Source of the DNA: Escarpia spicata
Taxonomy: Eukaryota; Annelida; Polychaeta; Sabellida; Siboglinidae
Assembly: GCA_963995525.1 (NCBI GenBank)
Contig: OZ023207.1
Location: 30,423,118 to 30,487,117, forward strand
Direction: 5' to 3'
Length of the DNA stretch: 64,000 bases
Shown here: positions 45,085 to 60,270 of the stretch, one piece after another
Layout of the letters: each line of letters starts with the position of its first letter
Numbering within the stretch: position 1 is the first letter of the stretch
The notes under the pieces: generated by a model
What the model saw: only the letters and a program-made list of their open reading frames with translations
Told to the model about the DNA's origin: nothing
Databases searched by the model: none
Program-made: the position numbers and the translations under genes

Positions 45085-46945
45085 GTGGATCCGGCCGTCC
45101 GTATTGCGACAACTACTGCCACAGGGGTGGCGCAGCGTCACCTCGAGGCTGTAGAGGCGCGACGGCAGGATGCCACAGATGAATTACAACGAGAGATGCA
45201 AGATCTGCTCCAGTCAGTGCTCCCCGGAGTAGCGGCATCGGGCCAGCAGGTGGCGGAACAGACAGCGTCAGCACCGACACGCGAGCCACCTATTCACGTG
45301 GCAGAACCGATTGCTGGACTATCGGCAGGGGACATTCAGGGAGCAGTTATGGTTGACCCCCCTTGGCCAACAGTAGATAGCACGGTGGAGGTAGAGGTAG
45401 TAGCTGTCTGACCCATTGCAGGTGCAATAAAAGTAGTGCAGGATCTCCCAGGGCCGTCACAGGCAAGAGTGTCCAAGATGATCACAAATGCCCTTTCCAT
45501 TCACAGTCATGTCCCCGAAAAAGTGCGTACTAAAGTATGATCGGGTGAGTTTGTTGATTTATGTTCCCTCCTGCCCGAAGTAAGCTTAGTTCAGCCCGGT
45601 ATGGCCCTAACAGTTCGTCCTGAGGGGGATAATGGGGACCCTGTCTGCTTCGCTCCTAGGCCAAAGGCGGAAACATGCCACATTTTACATTTGGTCCAAG
45701 GCGTTTGACATTTTCTCCTTTGTTTATATGTTAAAGCCGGGTAACGTCATGGAGACGTCAAAGCTGTTGCGGTACCGAAATGTGATCAGGTACCTGTATG
45801 AGAGGGGAGGGAATTGGCGAGGGTAGGACGGGTCTTTTCGCGCTCTGAGGTCCATACAGGGATGGGAGTGGGACCAGATGCATTGACAGCTTTGGCTTAT
45901 GTCAGCACAACAGCCCAGCGACAAAAGGAGTGCCACAGGTGAGGCCACTCTTTCTTAGCTAGGAGACAGGTCCTCGAGGAGCGAGTCTCTGCTTCACATT
46001 CAACTCGTCTGGTCAGTGTCCATTTAATCCCTGTAAATACAGACATCTGTGCAAGTGGTGCGGGGGAGGGCATCCAGGGGTCACGTGTGCTACATAGAAC
46101 ACACGTAGACCAATCACAAATCAGCGTAGGGGGTAGGGGGTTCATGCTATGAACGAGTCGTGCCTTCGCCCGTGTCGCCTACAATGCTAAAACATGTGTT
46201 ACAAGGGTTTGATGATGTGACGAGTAAATATCTGGTTAACAGTTTCATGGTAGGGTTTGAAATAGGTTGCTTAGGAAACATGAAATCCGCGTTTGAATTC
46301 CCACATGTGATACACTGTAAGTTAAAGAAAGAAAAGTAATTGCAATGGATCTTGGGTCCCTTTGACGTTGCACCGGCTGATCCTGCATTCCGAGTATCAC
46401 CTATTGGGGCTGTACCTTGCAGGGAGAGTTTCACATGATTCCTAACCTATCATACCAAGATTGGTCTTCAGTGAATGATTACATTACCAACTGAATTAGC
46501 TACAGTGCAGTATGCAACACTTCATAGGACGGTGCAGGGTTGTCTGCGGTTTCATGATGTCACAGTAAATGTTGAACTGATAACTATCTCTTTTAGACAG
46601 TTTAAGCAGACGGGGCCCGCAGTCATTGCAGGTTAATGGAGGATGTGTACCAGGCACATCAATTCACCCAGCTAGGTGGTTTAGTGAAATTCAGCAGGCT
46701 AGGGGGGCAGTACAGGCCCCGTTATTTGCATATATGGATGAGACGCCCATGTTACGCAGGAAATTTGATTCTATGTTAAAGAGTCTGCTTGAATTTTACG
46801 GTCTTAGCAGTAACGTTTTTAAGGAGCATAGCTTCCGGATAGGTGCTGCAACATCAGCAGCATTTAGGGGTAAGTCGAGTGCACAGATTAGAGCAGCGTG
46901 TTGGTGGGCATCGGACGCATTCAGGAAATACATTAGGATAGCGTG
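45085..46945 (+). mobile_element. DIRS/Ngaro-like tyrosine-recombinase retrotransposon, internally deleted
   Basis: Gag-like region 45085-46100: LQREMQDLLQSVLPGV, PEKVRTKV and SGEFVDLCSLLPEV, then SKAFDIFSFVYM and a zinc-binding segment CPFNPCKYRHLCKWCGGGHP ending GVTC (46017-46085). RT N-terminus 46160-46480: MLKHVLQGFDDVTSKYLVNS, FMVGFEIGC, then ILGPFDVAPADPAFRVSPIG. Most of RT and RNase H is missing. Tyrosine recombinase 46490-46945: ISFRQFKQTGP and the C-terminal box HSFRIGAATSAAFRGKSSAQ, then SDAFRKYIR with the HxxR and the final tyrosine; the usual GRW is changed to CWW. Many stops and frameshifts. Non-autonomous now. Confidence 0.8.
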
Positions 46946-47015
46946 AGTGTTTATTTTTAGGGCAGATATATAGATAGTGCAGTGTTTTAGAGGGTAGCAA
47001 TAGGGATATATCCAT
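46946..47015. other. 3' flank of tyrosine-recombinase element
   Basis: Short non-coding stretch leading into tandem repeats. Confidence 0.5.
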
Positions 47016-47200
47016 GTCTCTAACAGTGACGGAGACAGCAGCGGTATCTTAGCTAGGTGGTAGTGTTAATGATATCCCAGGTATCTGACAGTAGCGGAGA
47101 CAGCAGGGGCATCTTATCTAGATGGTAGTGTTAAAATATATATACACAGGTCTCTGACAGTGGCGGAGACGGCAGTGGTATCTTATTTAGCTTATATATA
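47016..47200. repeat. 65-69-bp tandem repeat, 3 units
   Basis: Units start at 47016, 47081 and 47150 with GTCTCTAACAGTGACGGAGA or close variants. Placed just 3' of the recombinase; likely the element's terminal region. Confidence 0.85.
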
Positions 47201-47291
47201 GGAAATAAGTTTATTGGCTACAATTCAGCAGTGGTGGGGTTCTTTTCATGACACCAGTGTCTCTAACAAGGCTGATATTGTTTGATGAATT

Positions 47292-47352
47292 TGGTTGGTG
47301 GGGGTCGGTCACATTTGATTTCAGTTGACCTGTTGGCGGAGTGACCCCCACC
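47292..47352. repeat. Inverted repeat GGTGGGGGTC / GACCCCCACC
   Basis: Ten-base arms about 40 bases apart downstream of the recombinase ORF; may form a hairpin at the 3' end of the element. Confidence 0.6.
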
Positions 47353-47574
47353 GATACGGTGTCAACTGTAAATGTAGTGTCGTGAGATAGTTAGTACTGG
47401 TGGATGTTAATACGTCTAGGACTTGTAGGTATTGGTTAGCAATACCAATGGGGCCGGCATACTTGCTGTGAATATGCATTGATGTAACTATGTTGTCGTT
47501 TACATGATGTATGTAAATGAATAAAATTAAATGTCATTAAACCTATTTTGCATTGTTGCTTTGCGTATGTACGT

Positions 47575-47755
47575 GCATATTTACATAAATGTATGTATGT
47601 ATCTATGTTTCTATGTTTATATGTGTGTTCGTGTTCACGTGTGTTCATGTGTACGTATGTATGTGTATGTGTATATGAATGTTTATGTGCGGGTATGCGT
47701 GCACGATTGCATCACTGCATGTTTGTATGTATGCATGCATGTATGTACATGTATG
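47575..47755. repeat. (TATG)/(GT)-rich interrupted microsatellite
   Basis: Mixed TATG and GTGT runs abutting the 5' end of the RTE fragment. Confidence 0.8.
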
Positions 47756-48345
47756 GCCGGCTGGACAGCATTCGCCAAACACCGCGACATATTCAAGGGT
47801 AACTTTGGAACCTGCTTGAAGAGACACGTCTACAACTCATGCGTACTTCCAGCGATGACATATGGCGCGGTAGCATGGGCACTCACCATCCAGGCAAAGA
47901 AAAAACTAGCAGCCGCACAAACAAAGATGGACAGAAGTATATTAAACATCACATATCGGGAGAAAAACAAACATCTGTGTAAGAGAGAAGACAAATGTCA
48001 TAGATATGATAGAACAAACCAGAAGACAGAAGAGGACATGGGCAGGGCACATCAGCAAACAACGAGATAGCTGATGGACATAGCGCATCACAAAGAGGAG
48101 ACCTTACGAAGGGAAACGATCTAGAGGATGACCGGCGAGACGGTGGAGAGACGAACTAGACGAATGCTGGAAGGGCACAATCTGGCAGAGTATAGTGCAA
48201 GACAGGCAGATTTGGAAACGACCTGCTCTGGCCGATATAATATGTACATACCACTGCCGAAACCAGGAAGTGCAACCAATAAACCTTCGCCGGTGTGTCA
48301 CGGAAATAGTGTCCGCAGTGATAAGGTGGCGGCTCGTTGATTTGA
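47756..48345 (+). mobile_element. RTE-like LINE polymerase C-terminus, decayed
   Basis: Frame GWTAFAKHRDIFKGNF, LKRHVYNSCVLPAMTYGAVA, WALTIQAKKKLAAAQTKMDR and SILNITYREK is the region after the RT domain in RTE/BovB-like LINEs (CVLPAxTYGAExW, QxxMxRxxLxIT). Later frames give WAGHISKQR, RPARRWRDELDE and W, in three frames, showing at least two frameshifts. 5'-truncated. Confidence 0.75.
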
Positions 48346-49139
48346 CAACACGTCTCCATGGATTTATTAACGGATTTGTATTAAGGACAGCATTTCTTAA
48401 CAGCTCACTATCTGATCTGATGGAACGTCACTTGAATCGACTGCTGTTTCTTCTGCGTCAGGTCAGTTTTCTCGTTACACTGTTGGTGGGATGGGAGTGG
48501 TTAAACACGCACAATAATCTCAGTAAAAATGAATATTAATAACAATAAATAACACTATAACATTTTAACATCTCTGTGAAGCATTGTGCCACGCCAAAAT
48601 TATTGCGTAAAGTCTATTCGTACACAAATATCCACCACTGCCAGTTGCTAGTAAGTAAGCACGTAGGCTGAATACCGAACTGGAACGATGTGGGGCGTGC
48701 ATAAACGTGTTGCAATCACACCGCCAACTTCACTTTGTACACTGTGACATGACTTACCTCTTTGTATCACTCTTTTAGAATACAGACACGGTCACTTCCA
48801 GTCTCTCCATCCACGTTATCCTTCTCATCTTTGTGATTTCAGACCAGTTTCATCAACGACTCTCCCTCTACTATTGAGATTATATGTGAATTGGTGATGA
48901 GGCTAACCAGTTGAGACCTAGTGGTGTCTCCGTGATATCCCATCTGTATACCAAAAGAGTAGGCAGCTGCACCGTGTATAGTATGGTCAGTCGGACCGAA
49001 CACAATTGGTGTATGCTTTCGTACCCGTACAAAGTTTCACAGCTGTTCTAGGTTCCTTTCCCACATAATGCGCTTTACGTGTTCTCTATAACCTGTTAAA
49101 AATGTTAAAGTTATTTAAAAAAAATTGCATTGCTTTGTT
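48346..49139. other. No gene recognised
   Basis: Mixed AT-rich DNA; the first 200 bases may be the 3' UTR of the RTE fragment (ends AATAACAATAAATAACAC near 48540-48555). Confidence 0.45.
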
Positions 49140-49340
49140 TAATGCAACTGCGTTCCCCGATGTTCCATGAGTGACCTCCACCCCGGCGTCTGCGAACTTT
49201 GATCTATGGTGAGACTGTTTTCATGGAATAAAGCAGTGAGATGCCAGCTGCAGAAAAAAGTCGCAGATCTACCTAGTGTAAGAACACGATTACTACAGGG
49301 AATATATTTATTTAAATTCAACCACGCCCAATCGAAATTA
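49140..49340 (-). repeat. Dispersed repeat R2, copy 2 (inverted)
   Basis: Reverse complement aligns with 19110-19345. Both copies keep a TTACACxxGGTAGAxCT and a CATGAAAACAGTCxCACCAT segment. Confidence 0.65.
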
Positions 49341-49534
49341 AAGTTTTGTGTGATTTTGTCAAAAAACAGATCGAAAGATTGTATGTACGATTGAATTGAA
49401 AACCAAAGAAAACGCTACTTGCTTTTTCTGACATTACAGTAATTTACTTTCTCTTTGTTCCAGACATCCGGGGTGATTCATTGGTGTCTTCCCCATCGAT
49501 ATCATTATTGACTCCACGTTTAATCTCACACAGA

Positions 49535-49615
49535 CATGCACATATAAATAAACACACACACTCACATGCATACGCACACGCACACCCACATACACACGCA
49601 CATACACACACATAT
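49535..49615. repeat. (CA)n-rich microsatellite
   Basis: Interrupted CACACA/CGCACA run. Confidence 0.85.
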
Positions 49616-50160
49616 GAAAGCACGTGTGTGAGCATTATAATAGTAACTAAAGCGCGTACAATTAATATGGTAAAATAAAATACGCAGGCACATAATGCAC
49701 GAATATCAACGCGGGCACCTAACCAATTTACAAGCACACCAATAACCATGTGTACATATATTGGGTGTTTTAATTGTTAACATATTCAACCTTCCTTTGA
49801 TGAATCTTGCCCCAGAAATAGTCTTTGCAAAGATACAAACCTTAAAACAACTTATATTAGAGGTCTCTCAAAAAACAAATTATTGCTTGATGTCGCGGCT
49901 GGCCTACATCTAGTGTTACCGTTTTTGAATACCGATACATTGCAAACCAATAGCTAACGTTATTCAGTGAAAATTTTACGTCAAGTAAATTTTCAAGGAA
50001 TCATAAAATAAATCAATTTAAACACATTTTGTTTGTATTTTTATTATTAATTTCAGCTGTGGCTCATTTAGAAGGAGGAACTGTCAACCAATAGAATTGG
50101 TGTTCAAATCCATATTCAAAAAGTTAGGCCCAGTAATTCAACTTGGACACGCATAAGAAC
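49616..50160. other. No gene recognised
   Basis: AT-rich intergenic DNA. Confidence 0.5.
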
Positions 50161-50163
50161 ATT

Positions 50164-50207
50164 CACACGCACAAGCACACCCAGACGAACACGCACATGC
50201 ACACGCC

Positions 50208-50297
<90 letters not shown>
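50164..50297. repeat. (CA)n microsatellite, about 43 perfect units
   Basis: CACGCA-type lead-in then a perfect CA run 50211-50296. Confidence 0.95.
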
Positions 50298-50304
<7 letters not shown>

Positions 50305-50594
50305 CCTGTGCGTACAACTTGTCGACATAAACACATATTTAGGAATTGTAATGGCAGTTCTTCGTAAAATCTGCTCATGAGTGACATCAATATTAATCAT
50401 TTATTATTTAATTTATTTTCATTTATTTAATTTACTATATTATTTATATTTTTATTGTTGTGAATTGTATATTTTATAAAAGCTGTGTAAATGTTGATGT
50501 AAGAATGTAGTGTGAGATGGCCCATTGAAAATCACGATATAACGTGACATGGTCACCATCATTAAATAAAGCTTTTACTACTATTACAACCAGT

Positions 50595-53500
50595 CGACCG
50601 TGTGTGTGTGTCTATGGGTGTGAAACATGTTGATTTCGGTTGCCTCTGGGTTTTTCTAGGTGTTTTACATATAATGGTTATTATGTGTTACCCAACTGAG
50701 CTGATTTCAAAGTTCGTTAGATTGACTGGGGCATTTCAAAATAAGCTTCCGTCACGGAGGTGACATGGCGTCATGGAGGTGGCATGATGTCATGGAGGTG
50801 ACATGTTGTCATGGTAAATACTGGCACACTTGATCGTAACCAAACAAGTGTCATGGAATGATACAAATCCGCACCTACCTGGCATGCACACTTCGCAATT
50901 TGCTTTATTTAGTAGACATGCACATTTTGCATTAGTTATTACAACAAGAAACTAATCACATTAGTACTACTGATCACTAGCGACACATCAAACGTGTATC
51001 ATTGAATTCAGTTGTAGAAGCCAGTCATTATGGTCACCTCGTAATCAAAAGTATACGCAGTTATTCCTGGCGACTGCTGCTGACTGGAGACTGAAGTTGG
51101 TGGACGACATTGCATGAATCAAGCCATGTGATGTCGTATTTTTTTGCCCATCTGTACCGTTGTTTCCCACATAACTGTAGAAACTTGAGCAAGAGCTCAT
51201 TGCAGCCCTCATCAACTTCCAGTATCTGACAGATACACAAGGTAACATGAGAATGTCATGTTCACATAGTAACATATCTGTATTGATCCAAGAACCGCCC
51301 ATACATTGTGAAAATATTGCCTGTAGACAGTAGCGTGGAACTGGGGCGCTGCAGAAACAGAAGAGGTGACACGGTCTGTAGCTGGTGCAGCTTCATAATT
51401 CCTGTGATTGCTTTCACGCCAGAAAACCTACGAAGGTAGCGATCTTTCTTGGTAATGTCAGCTTCAGTTATAATAAACAGTTTTACCTTTGTCTGATGAG
51501 AAACCGTTTCACAGAATGACTCGGCGTAATGACTTTGTCGGTGTTGATTGCTGCGTCTGCTACACGCGTCACGACACCGCCTACTTCGTCAGCTGCTCCT
51601 TTCCCTTGTCCAGCTTCAAAGAAATCCCACGTGCATGAACCAAAATCTGAACAGCAGGAATTTCAACTTATTCCGGTATTGTGTGGTGGGTTCATCTCAA
51701 CCACGACAGTGCATATGTTCATTTCTTTAACAATGTGGTATACCCGAAACTGTTGTTTAAGGACCACTACATGACATGCCAGCATAGTTTGGGTACCATA
51801 GGTTTTAGTGCTTGACAAAGCTCTCCAGCTGTTCCATCGACCCTAGCCTTCACAGTTCTTTGTATGGTCACTGTTTCCCCTTGATGGTGCGCACTTCTTT
51901 GATTGTTTGCCATTGGTGCCAGCTGATTGCATCGGTGTCATCATAGGTCACAACTTTGAAGTTGTTCCTACATGATCTGCATGCCCTTTAATAGCAAGCT
52001 TGATTTGGCTCAAGGCAAACAGCTCGTTTCACCAACTGTTCAACTGTGTGCACTCCTTCTGGTAAGAGCTTAAGCTGTGCCATTCGTTCAGTTATCACCC
52101 GACCATTCTCATGCAGGCGACAGAGGCATGATTCACGATCCTTGTTGATAGGTGGTAAGACATAAATTGTTCGTAGGCGACAGAACATGGATAAACCGAT
52201 CTTACAGTTGGGGAACTCAGCACAGTATTTTCCATGCAGCCGAGTCGTTTTCTCTGAGAGTATTCTTCGTTGCATGTTCACCCTATTTTTGGTGATTGTG
52301 TCGTATCTACTAATAGTAATCCTACTGTTGTCATCTCTGCATAGGAATGTCTTGACTTTGACTGACAGTCTCTGTCTTGGTGATTTGTGGGTGTTTCTTG
52401 TGTAGTTAGACAAGTTTTCCATTCCACTAGTCCGCTTTTTTGGGTTACCGAGATCACCGCGACTCATTGTCGCATCCTGTACTTCTTTATGCAAAATTGC
52501 ATCAATTTGGTAATCATTTGCTTTTCTTTATATGACTTGGATGTTATGTACCTCTCCTTGATGCTTGACATAACAGCTGTTGAAACGATCAATTGCTTGC
52601 GCATCTTTGAAGTAAGTTTGCTCTTGCTGTTTCGCAGCAAACAGTCAACATGTCTTGTAGGTGTCGACTTGCCCATTTGTTGTGATGGCGCTATAATCGT
52701 TTTATGTATTTTCTGCTCTACGGTTTGATTTCTCTATTTCTTTGTCTAATTTGTTCATTCTCCTGTACAACTTGCTTCTGTCTCGACGCACGTGTTGACT
52801 ACCACGTTGCTCCTGTAGTGATTCCTTCTGGCGAGTTTGCTGCATCATGTTTGCTCCATCTGCATTAGCACCACTGTTATCTTGTTCTCGTGATGTTGTT
52901 GGGGGTGTTTTGCTGAAGTAAACATAGTTGTTGGTGAGGCTTTTTCTTTGCTGGAGAACGCTCAGCTGACTTTTGTCACCTTTGTCTCTGCTGTATCACA
53001 TCTCTGTTGGTTATTTAATTTTTTTCTGTCTATTGCCAACGTTGTCTATCCTTTTCTATAAAACCTTCATATATCTCAGTGTTTGACTTAATCCTGTCCA
53101 TATTAAGTCAAACACTGGCGTTGCGACCCAGATTTTTTTAATCCGTTTTTTCCTCTGGTTTGATCCTTTGTTTTCACTCAAGAATACATGCAAAACATTA
53201 AATCAATACGTGGTCCCTGCAGGTCAATATATTTTACTTGTGACAATGTTTTATTAATTGCCATAATGTAGACTTGTGGAGATGAAAAATCAATCCACAC
53301 TCAACTGATGTCATGGAGTGCCCCTCCAAGACAATCACTTCCAATAAAATGGCCACGAAATAAATGGCATTGGACACTCAATAGATGTTATGATGTTTCT
53401 GCATTTGTCATGGGGTAACTCTCATGTAGTGACATATTCAAGTACTCCACTTCAAAACATGCACCTAAATGTGTCATCAAGAGGTTTAATTAAGCTTTTT

Positions 53501-53960
53501 AGGATTGGTAGTTTGAGGCAGATAGGTTTATTGGAAAGTGGGGAGTGGATGAACGAATTAACACATGCATTGGTATTCTAGCACATTATATCGGATAGTT
53601 TAAACAGTTTTTATTGCACACAATTTGACCATGTTTTACTGCTAGCAGTATTTGGTTGGGAAAAGGAAGCACCATCAGACTGCTTCAACAACACTTAGAA
53701 ACCCGTTGCAACGGTCAATTGTAGTACAATGTCGTGGAGTGACACAAGTCATTGGGACAATGTTATTTATAGCTGTAACAAATAAAACACAAATATATTT
53801 GTTCCAGTAGTTGTTTTTTTATTAAAGAAAATACATTGATTACTGCCACAGGACACATATGAATCAATTCTGCATCTTTAAATAAACATTGACTAAGTTA
53901 AGAACTTGTACGGGGACATAGTAACATTGCGACATGTAGTGACATTTGACATTTCAGTCT
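50595..53960 (-). mobile_element. Unclassified DNA transposon remnant (minus strand) with subterminal repeats
   Basis: Coding debris lies at 51045-52900 on the minus strand. The best frame, 51988-52494, gives LSVKVKTFLCRDDNSRITIS, KNRVNMQRRILSEKTTRLHG, KIGLSMFCRLRTIYVLPPIN, DRESCLCRLHENGRVI and a C-terminal cysteine segment. An upstream shifted frame at 52464-52676 gives CLLRNSKSKLTSKMRKQL and SSIKERYITSKSYKEKQMI. I recall this protein type as a multicopy, transposon-associated family in invertebrate genomes but cannot name its superfamily. Both flanks carry TGTCATGGAGTGACA-like motifs (see repeat entries), supporting one element. Confidence 0.55.
50751..50814. repeat. 19-bp tandem repeat, 3.4 units, within transposon flank
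   Basis: Units GTCACGGAGGTGACATGGC (50751), GTCATGGAGGTGGCATGAT (50770), GTCATGGAGGTGACATGTT (50789) and a partial fourth. Related single motifs occur at 50849, 53309, 53406, 53730 and 53929. Confidence 0.85.
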
Positions 53961-53989
53961 ACATATATTGGTATACCGGAAGTGATATA

Positions 53990-54160
53990 TATATATTTTA
54001 ATGTGATATATATATATGTGGTGTGTTGTGTTTATGTAGGTGTGTGTGTCTTGTGTTTTGTGTGTTGTGTTATATATATATATATAATTTATATATATAT
54101 ATATATATACGATACGTTTCAGTATATATATATATATCTATATACGTATATATGCTTACC
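53990..54160. repeat. AT/GT-rich microsatellite cluster
   Basis: Short (AT)n tracts interspersed with GTGTTGTGTT, next to the left end of segmental duplication S2. Confidence 0.8.
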
Positions 54161-54235
54161 TGTCCTTGCATTGTTTTTTCTATGGGTAGTCGCATAAGTT
54201 AGCAGAGTAAAATACGTTACGAATGGGCAGTAGGC

Positions 54236-54765
54236 ACAGTGGCGTAGCCAGAGGTGGGGGGGGGGGGGGGCAAGGGGGCCATGGCCCCCAATCCCGGAAA
54301 ATTAGGAGGGTAGGGGACTGAGGAAATGTAACTGGTTGCCCGATTCATAGAGTGACAAGGAACAGAGGTTACAGCGGTGCCAGTGTAGGACTTCCCAGCC
54401 CTACCCTTTGGCAAATATATTTGTCATCATTCAAATATAAAGGAATCCCGCCGCTTCTGCCGGCAATAAGCATCCAGCCGGCTGTAGCCTAAGAGGTGAC
54501 AGGGCAACTAAAATGCCATCATTTACAATGTGCTTGATGGCTAATGCCTATTAATATTAAAGTTTTGGTATATTTCAGGTTGCTTGTATGTAGATTTGGG
54601 AGATGTAGCATAGCAAATATGGCGGCTTTAGGTGGATATTATGTAGGGGCTTTATAGGTTCGTGTCTCTCTGGTATTGTGTCGTTTTTCTCTTAGTTTGA
54701 CTGCTTTTGTTGAACTAGCAGCTACATCCGTCAGTAAACTTGGTTGTTATGTGGTCAGTTTAAAC

Positions 54766-54849
<84 letters not shown>

Positions 54850-54915
54850 ATTTATCATTGCTTACTTAGATGCCGGATGGCCCCCTCCAATAAAAAATTA
54901 TTCCTGCACAGTGGC
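54236..54915. mobile_element. Insertion in S2, hAT-like left end
   Basis: Absent from the matching position in S1 (about 37779). The left end ACAGTGGCGTAGCCAGAGG, a G-run and CATGGCCCCC resemble ends of non-autonomous hAT-type elements from memory. However, the right end carries the same ACAGTGGC in direct rather than inverted orientation, so the class is uncertain. A possible 6-bp duplication GTAGGC flanks it (54230 and 54916). Confidence 0.45.
54767..54843. repeat. (CA)n microsatellite
   Basis: About 38 CA units with one TA interruption, inside the S2 insertion. Confidence 0.95.
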
Positions 54916-55522
54916 GTAGGCGTTTGTAGCTTGGTCTTCGACACTTATAGCGGTGAATACAATTGTTACAGTGGCGCCACCCAGTGAGTGAACATAATTG
55001 ATGGTTACAATCGTAAAATTTGAACACATTTTACAACTTCATCACATATTTTTCGGAGGTGGTGGTGGGTTGAACGCATGTCTGTTTATTATACTTGAGG
55101 GCATCGCTTAGCGTAGCACTTACATTGGTATTCATCGAGCATTATATCTTGATAATCGGTTGCAGATCGTGATTAACCAAGGGCGTAGTTAACTGGGCTA
55201 ATAATTGAATAAGTTTAAATAACTTTGTTTTAGGCAAACATATTGTGTTTGACTATGGCAATTAATATATGTCTTTCCATCGTCGAATTCTGCAAATAAA
55301 TCACAAGTAAGGAGCTAAGCATTTTTCTCGCAAATCGAACCCATTTACCATATATTATAATTAGACAATCTATTTTGCGTTCACGTCATTTTCTTTGTGT
55401 TCTCCAAAATGACCTCCCAATAGTTGCTAAAATACATTTACATAACATTTGTATTTACGAATACCTGAACAATTTGCGTACATTGCGTACATAGTTCGTG
55501 TATGTGTTCTGGTTACTGTGGA

Positions 55523-57738
<2,216 letters not shown>

Positions 57739-57837
57739 ACTGGTTACTGGCCACTACACGATGCTGAATTACCTAGTAAACAGAACAGACAAAGCATGTC
57801 ATTGAATACAACAGAAAATAAAGTATTACGTAGCGCA

Positions 57838-58138
57838 TTATTCAGTGTTTACGAATGCTAATCGCGTTTGACACCATACCGTCTGCAAATACCTGTTAAT
57901 TGGACACCATCTCGACTGCTCTGAGAAACTTTTTGTCACGTCTTAATTACTGTACAAAAATATCCTTACGTAAATATCCACCACGGTATTTAGTCAGGTA
58001 TTCATTTATACAGATCAGCCAACCGCAGCAACATGGAATTAATTAACTTGTTCAATGTGCGGAAAAAAAAGTGGATTCAAACACGGAATACATCGATTGA
58101 GTATGTACGTAGTATGTTAGAAGCGCTATCCCACTGAG
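57838..58138 (+). repeat. SINE-like dispersed repeat (S2 copy of 41505)
   Basis: Same order of segments as in S1, just upstream of exon 1 of peptide copy 3, so both members of the pair share this upstream element. Confidence 0.55.
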
Positions 58139-58539
58139 ACATATTCGCTATATTCGCTCCATAAATTGTCTTTTTTTAAATTGCACGGGTTTACCCAATG
58201 TGCAAATGGTGATCTTTAGTGAAAAAGTAAATTACTATTATAATGCTGTTTTATTTTATGAAATCAGTCATTGAGCTCGGTTATAATGAACGACCGATTC
58301 CCTGAATGTTAATCTCAATCATACGTTCATATGTTGCATAGTACATTACAAAGTTAATCCCATGTAACGTATTATAATAAATGCGATCACATTAGGCCTA
58401 CTAAGCACGGAAGATCAACTTTAACCAAAAATGTCCGAAATAACAATTGTGTACGCACAAATACACCTGCTCGGAAAATGCAAGCATACTATACCGTACA
58501 TTGCCGATATACATATATATATACCCGGTGCTGTGATCC

Positions 58540-59215
58540 GGACAACTCACTTGTGTAGGATGTCTTCGTATGGTGATTCCTGTAGGAACTGTGCTGCTGG
58601 CTGAACTCGCACGTTTCTTAAGACGTCCCCTCGACTATACAATAAGTGTTCCAAGTGGTTGTTGCGTCACGAGGAGAAACTACAATGACAATGATTAATT
58701 CCGCTTCCGCATTCGACACCACAAGTGTTTCCAATGTAGGCTACCGTTCCTTCATTACAATGGGTTTTCAGGATTTCAGTAGATTTACATGTATCCATTC
58801 ACACACACGCACGCACGTATGCATTCACACACACACGAACGTTGATCCATTTCGACTGGAAATCGGTCAATTCTCCATGCAAATGAATACCGATAATACG
58901 TAAGGTGAGACTACTTAGATCATGTTAAATATTGACGTGAAATATTGCATACTTTCCGAAATTTCATACATCCACGAAGCTGCGTATGTATGTATGTATG
59001 TATGTATGTATGTATGTATGTATGTATGTATGTATGTATGTATGTATCTATGTATGTATCTATGTATGTTATTATGTATGTATGTATGTATGTATGTACA
59101 CATTTATACATGTATGTAAATGTAAGTATGTATGTATGAATATATGAATGTATCTATGTTTCTATATGTATCTATGTGTGTATGTGCGTTCGTGTGCATG
59201 TATGTTTGTATATCA
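58540..59215. repeat. Block B (S2 counterpart of block A sub-unit 1)
   Basis: Begins CCGGACAACTCACTTGTGTA. Roughly 90% similar to 42337-42960 by eye and followed by its own (TATG)n array at 58982-59098. Confidence 0.75.
58982..59098. repeat. (TATG)n tetranucleotide array
   Basis: TATG units with TATC variants in block B. Confidence 0.95.
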
Positions 59216-60234
59216 TATATGTATATATATATATATACATATATATGTATATATATAATAATAATACAGATTCTTTTACCGCGCGATCTATATCTGATGG
59301 TTATTCAATCCGCTCACAATATAGAAACATTTGAAAACAATTAATATAATATATACATTAATTAATTTATTAGATAAATAAATAAATAAATAATCAATCA
59401 ACAAGAGTCACTAAAACGTCCTGTAAATAAATCTTGCTATTGTCCACCATACGTTTGTTTAAATAAATATGTCTTCAGGTGACGTTTAAATAAAAACACA
59501 GACGGAGCATCTCGCCGATTGTAGTTCCTCACGAAGGCCATTGTCAACTTAGATGTTGAATAAGTCGTTTGGCTGCCACCTTTTCCAAGATTTTAGACAC
59601 GAATGGCCAACTTGAAACTGGACGGTAATTTTTCAGCGTGTTTCGATCCGAGGTAGGTTTTTTAACAAAGGTGTTGTGACAGTCTTCTTGAGTTCCCGCA
59701 GAATAGTGCGCAACTCTAAAGACATATTGTTAAGATGAGTCAGTATTTTAATATGAGCAGGAAGAGTACTCTTTAACAGCGATGTAGGTAGAGGATCCAA
59801 ACCTGATGACTTGGGTTTAGCATCCTCGATAATTGACTGCACTTCAAACATAATTGCAGCATACATTTCAGTCATAGGATGTTCAACTACTCTCTGTGTA
59901 GCAGTTTCGATGTCGGTCACGATTGTTTCCGAGTCAACAATTTCATTCATAATTTTCGCAATGTTTTCTTCAAAAAAGTTCAGAAACTGGCAGCATAATT
60001 TATCCCTTGAATCAGTGTCAGGCAGATTGGAAGATTCCACATTGAGCAGGCTGTTCAAGGCTTCGAAGACTGTATTCTTATCGGCAACTTAGAGTAAATT
60101 CGTATAATGCTGAATTTTAGCTGCCGTATCCTCGCGCTGAATTCTTCTCTTGCGTGGTCGTCGTCACATTACTGGAGCAATTTCATCCAAAGCCTAAATA
60201 ACAGCATACGTGTATATCTATATTTGTTTGAAGA

Positions 60235-60235
<1 letters not shown>

Positions 60236-60265
<30 letters not shown>

Positions 60266-60270
60266 TATAT
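60236..60270. repeat. (AT)n inside LINE
   Basis: Short AT microsatellite interrupting the LINE linker region. Confidence 0.9.
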
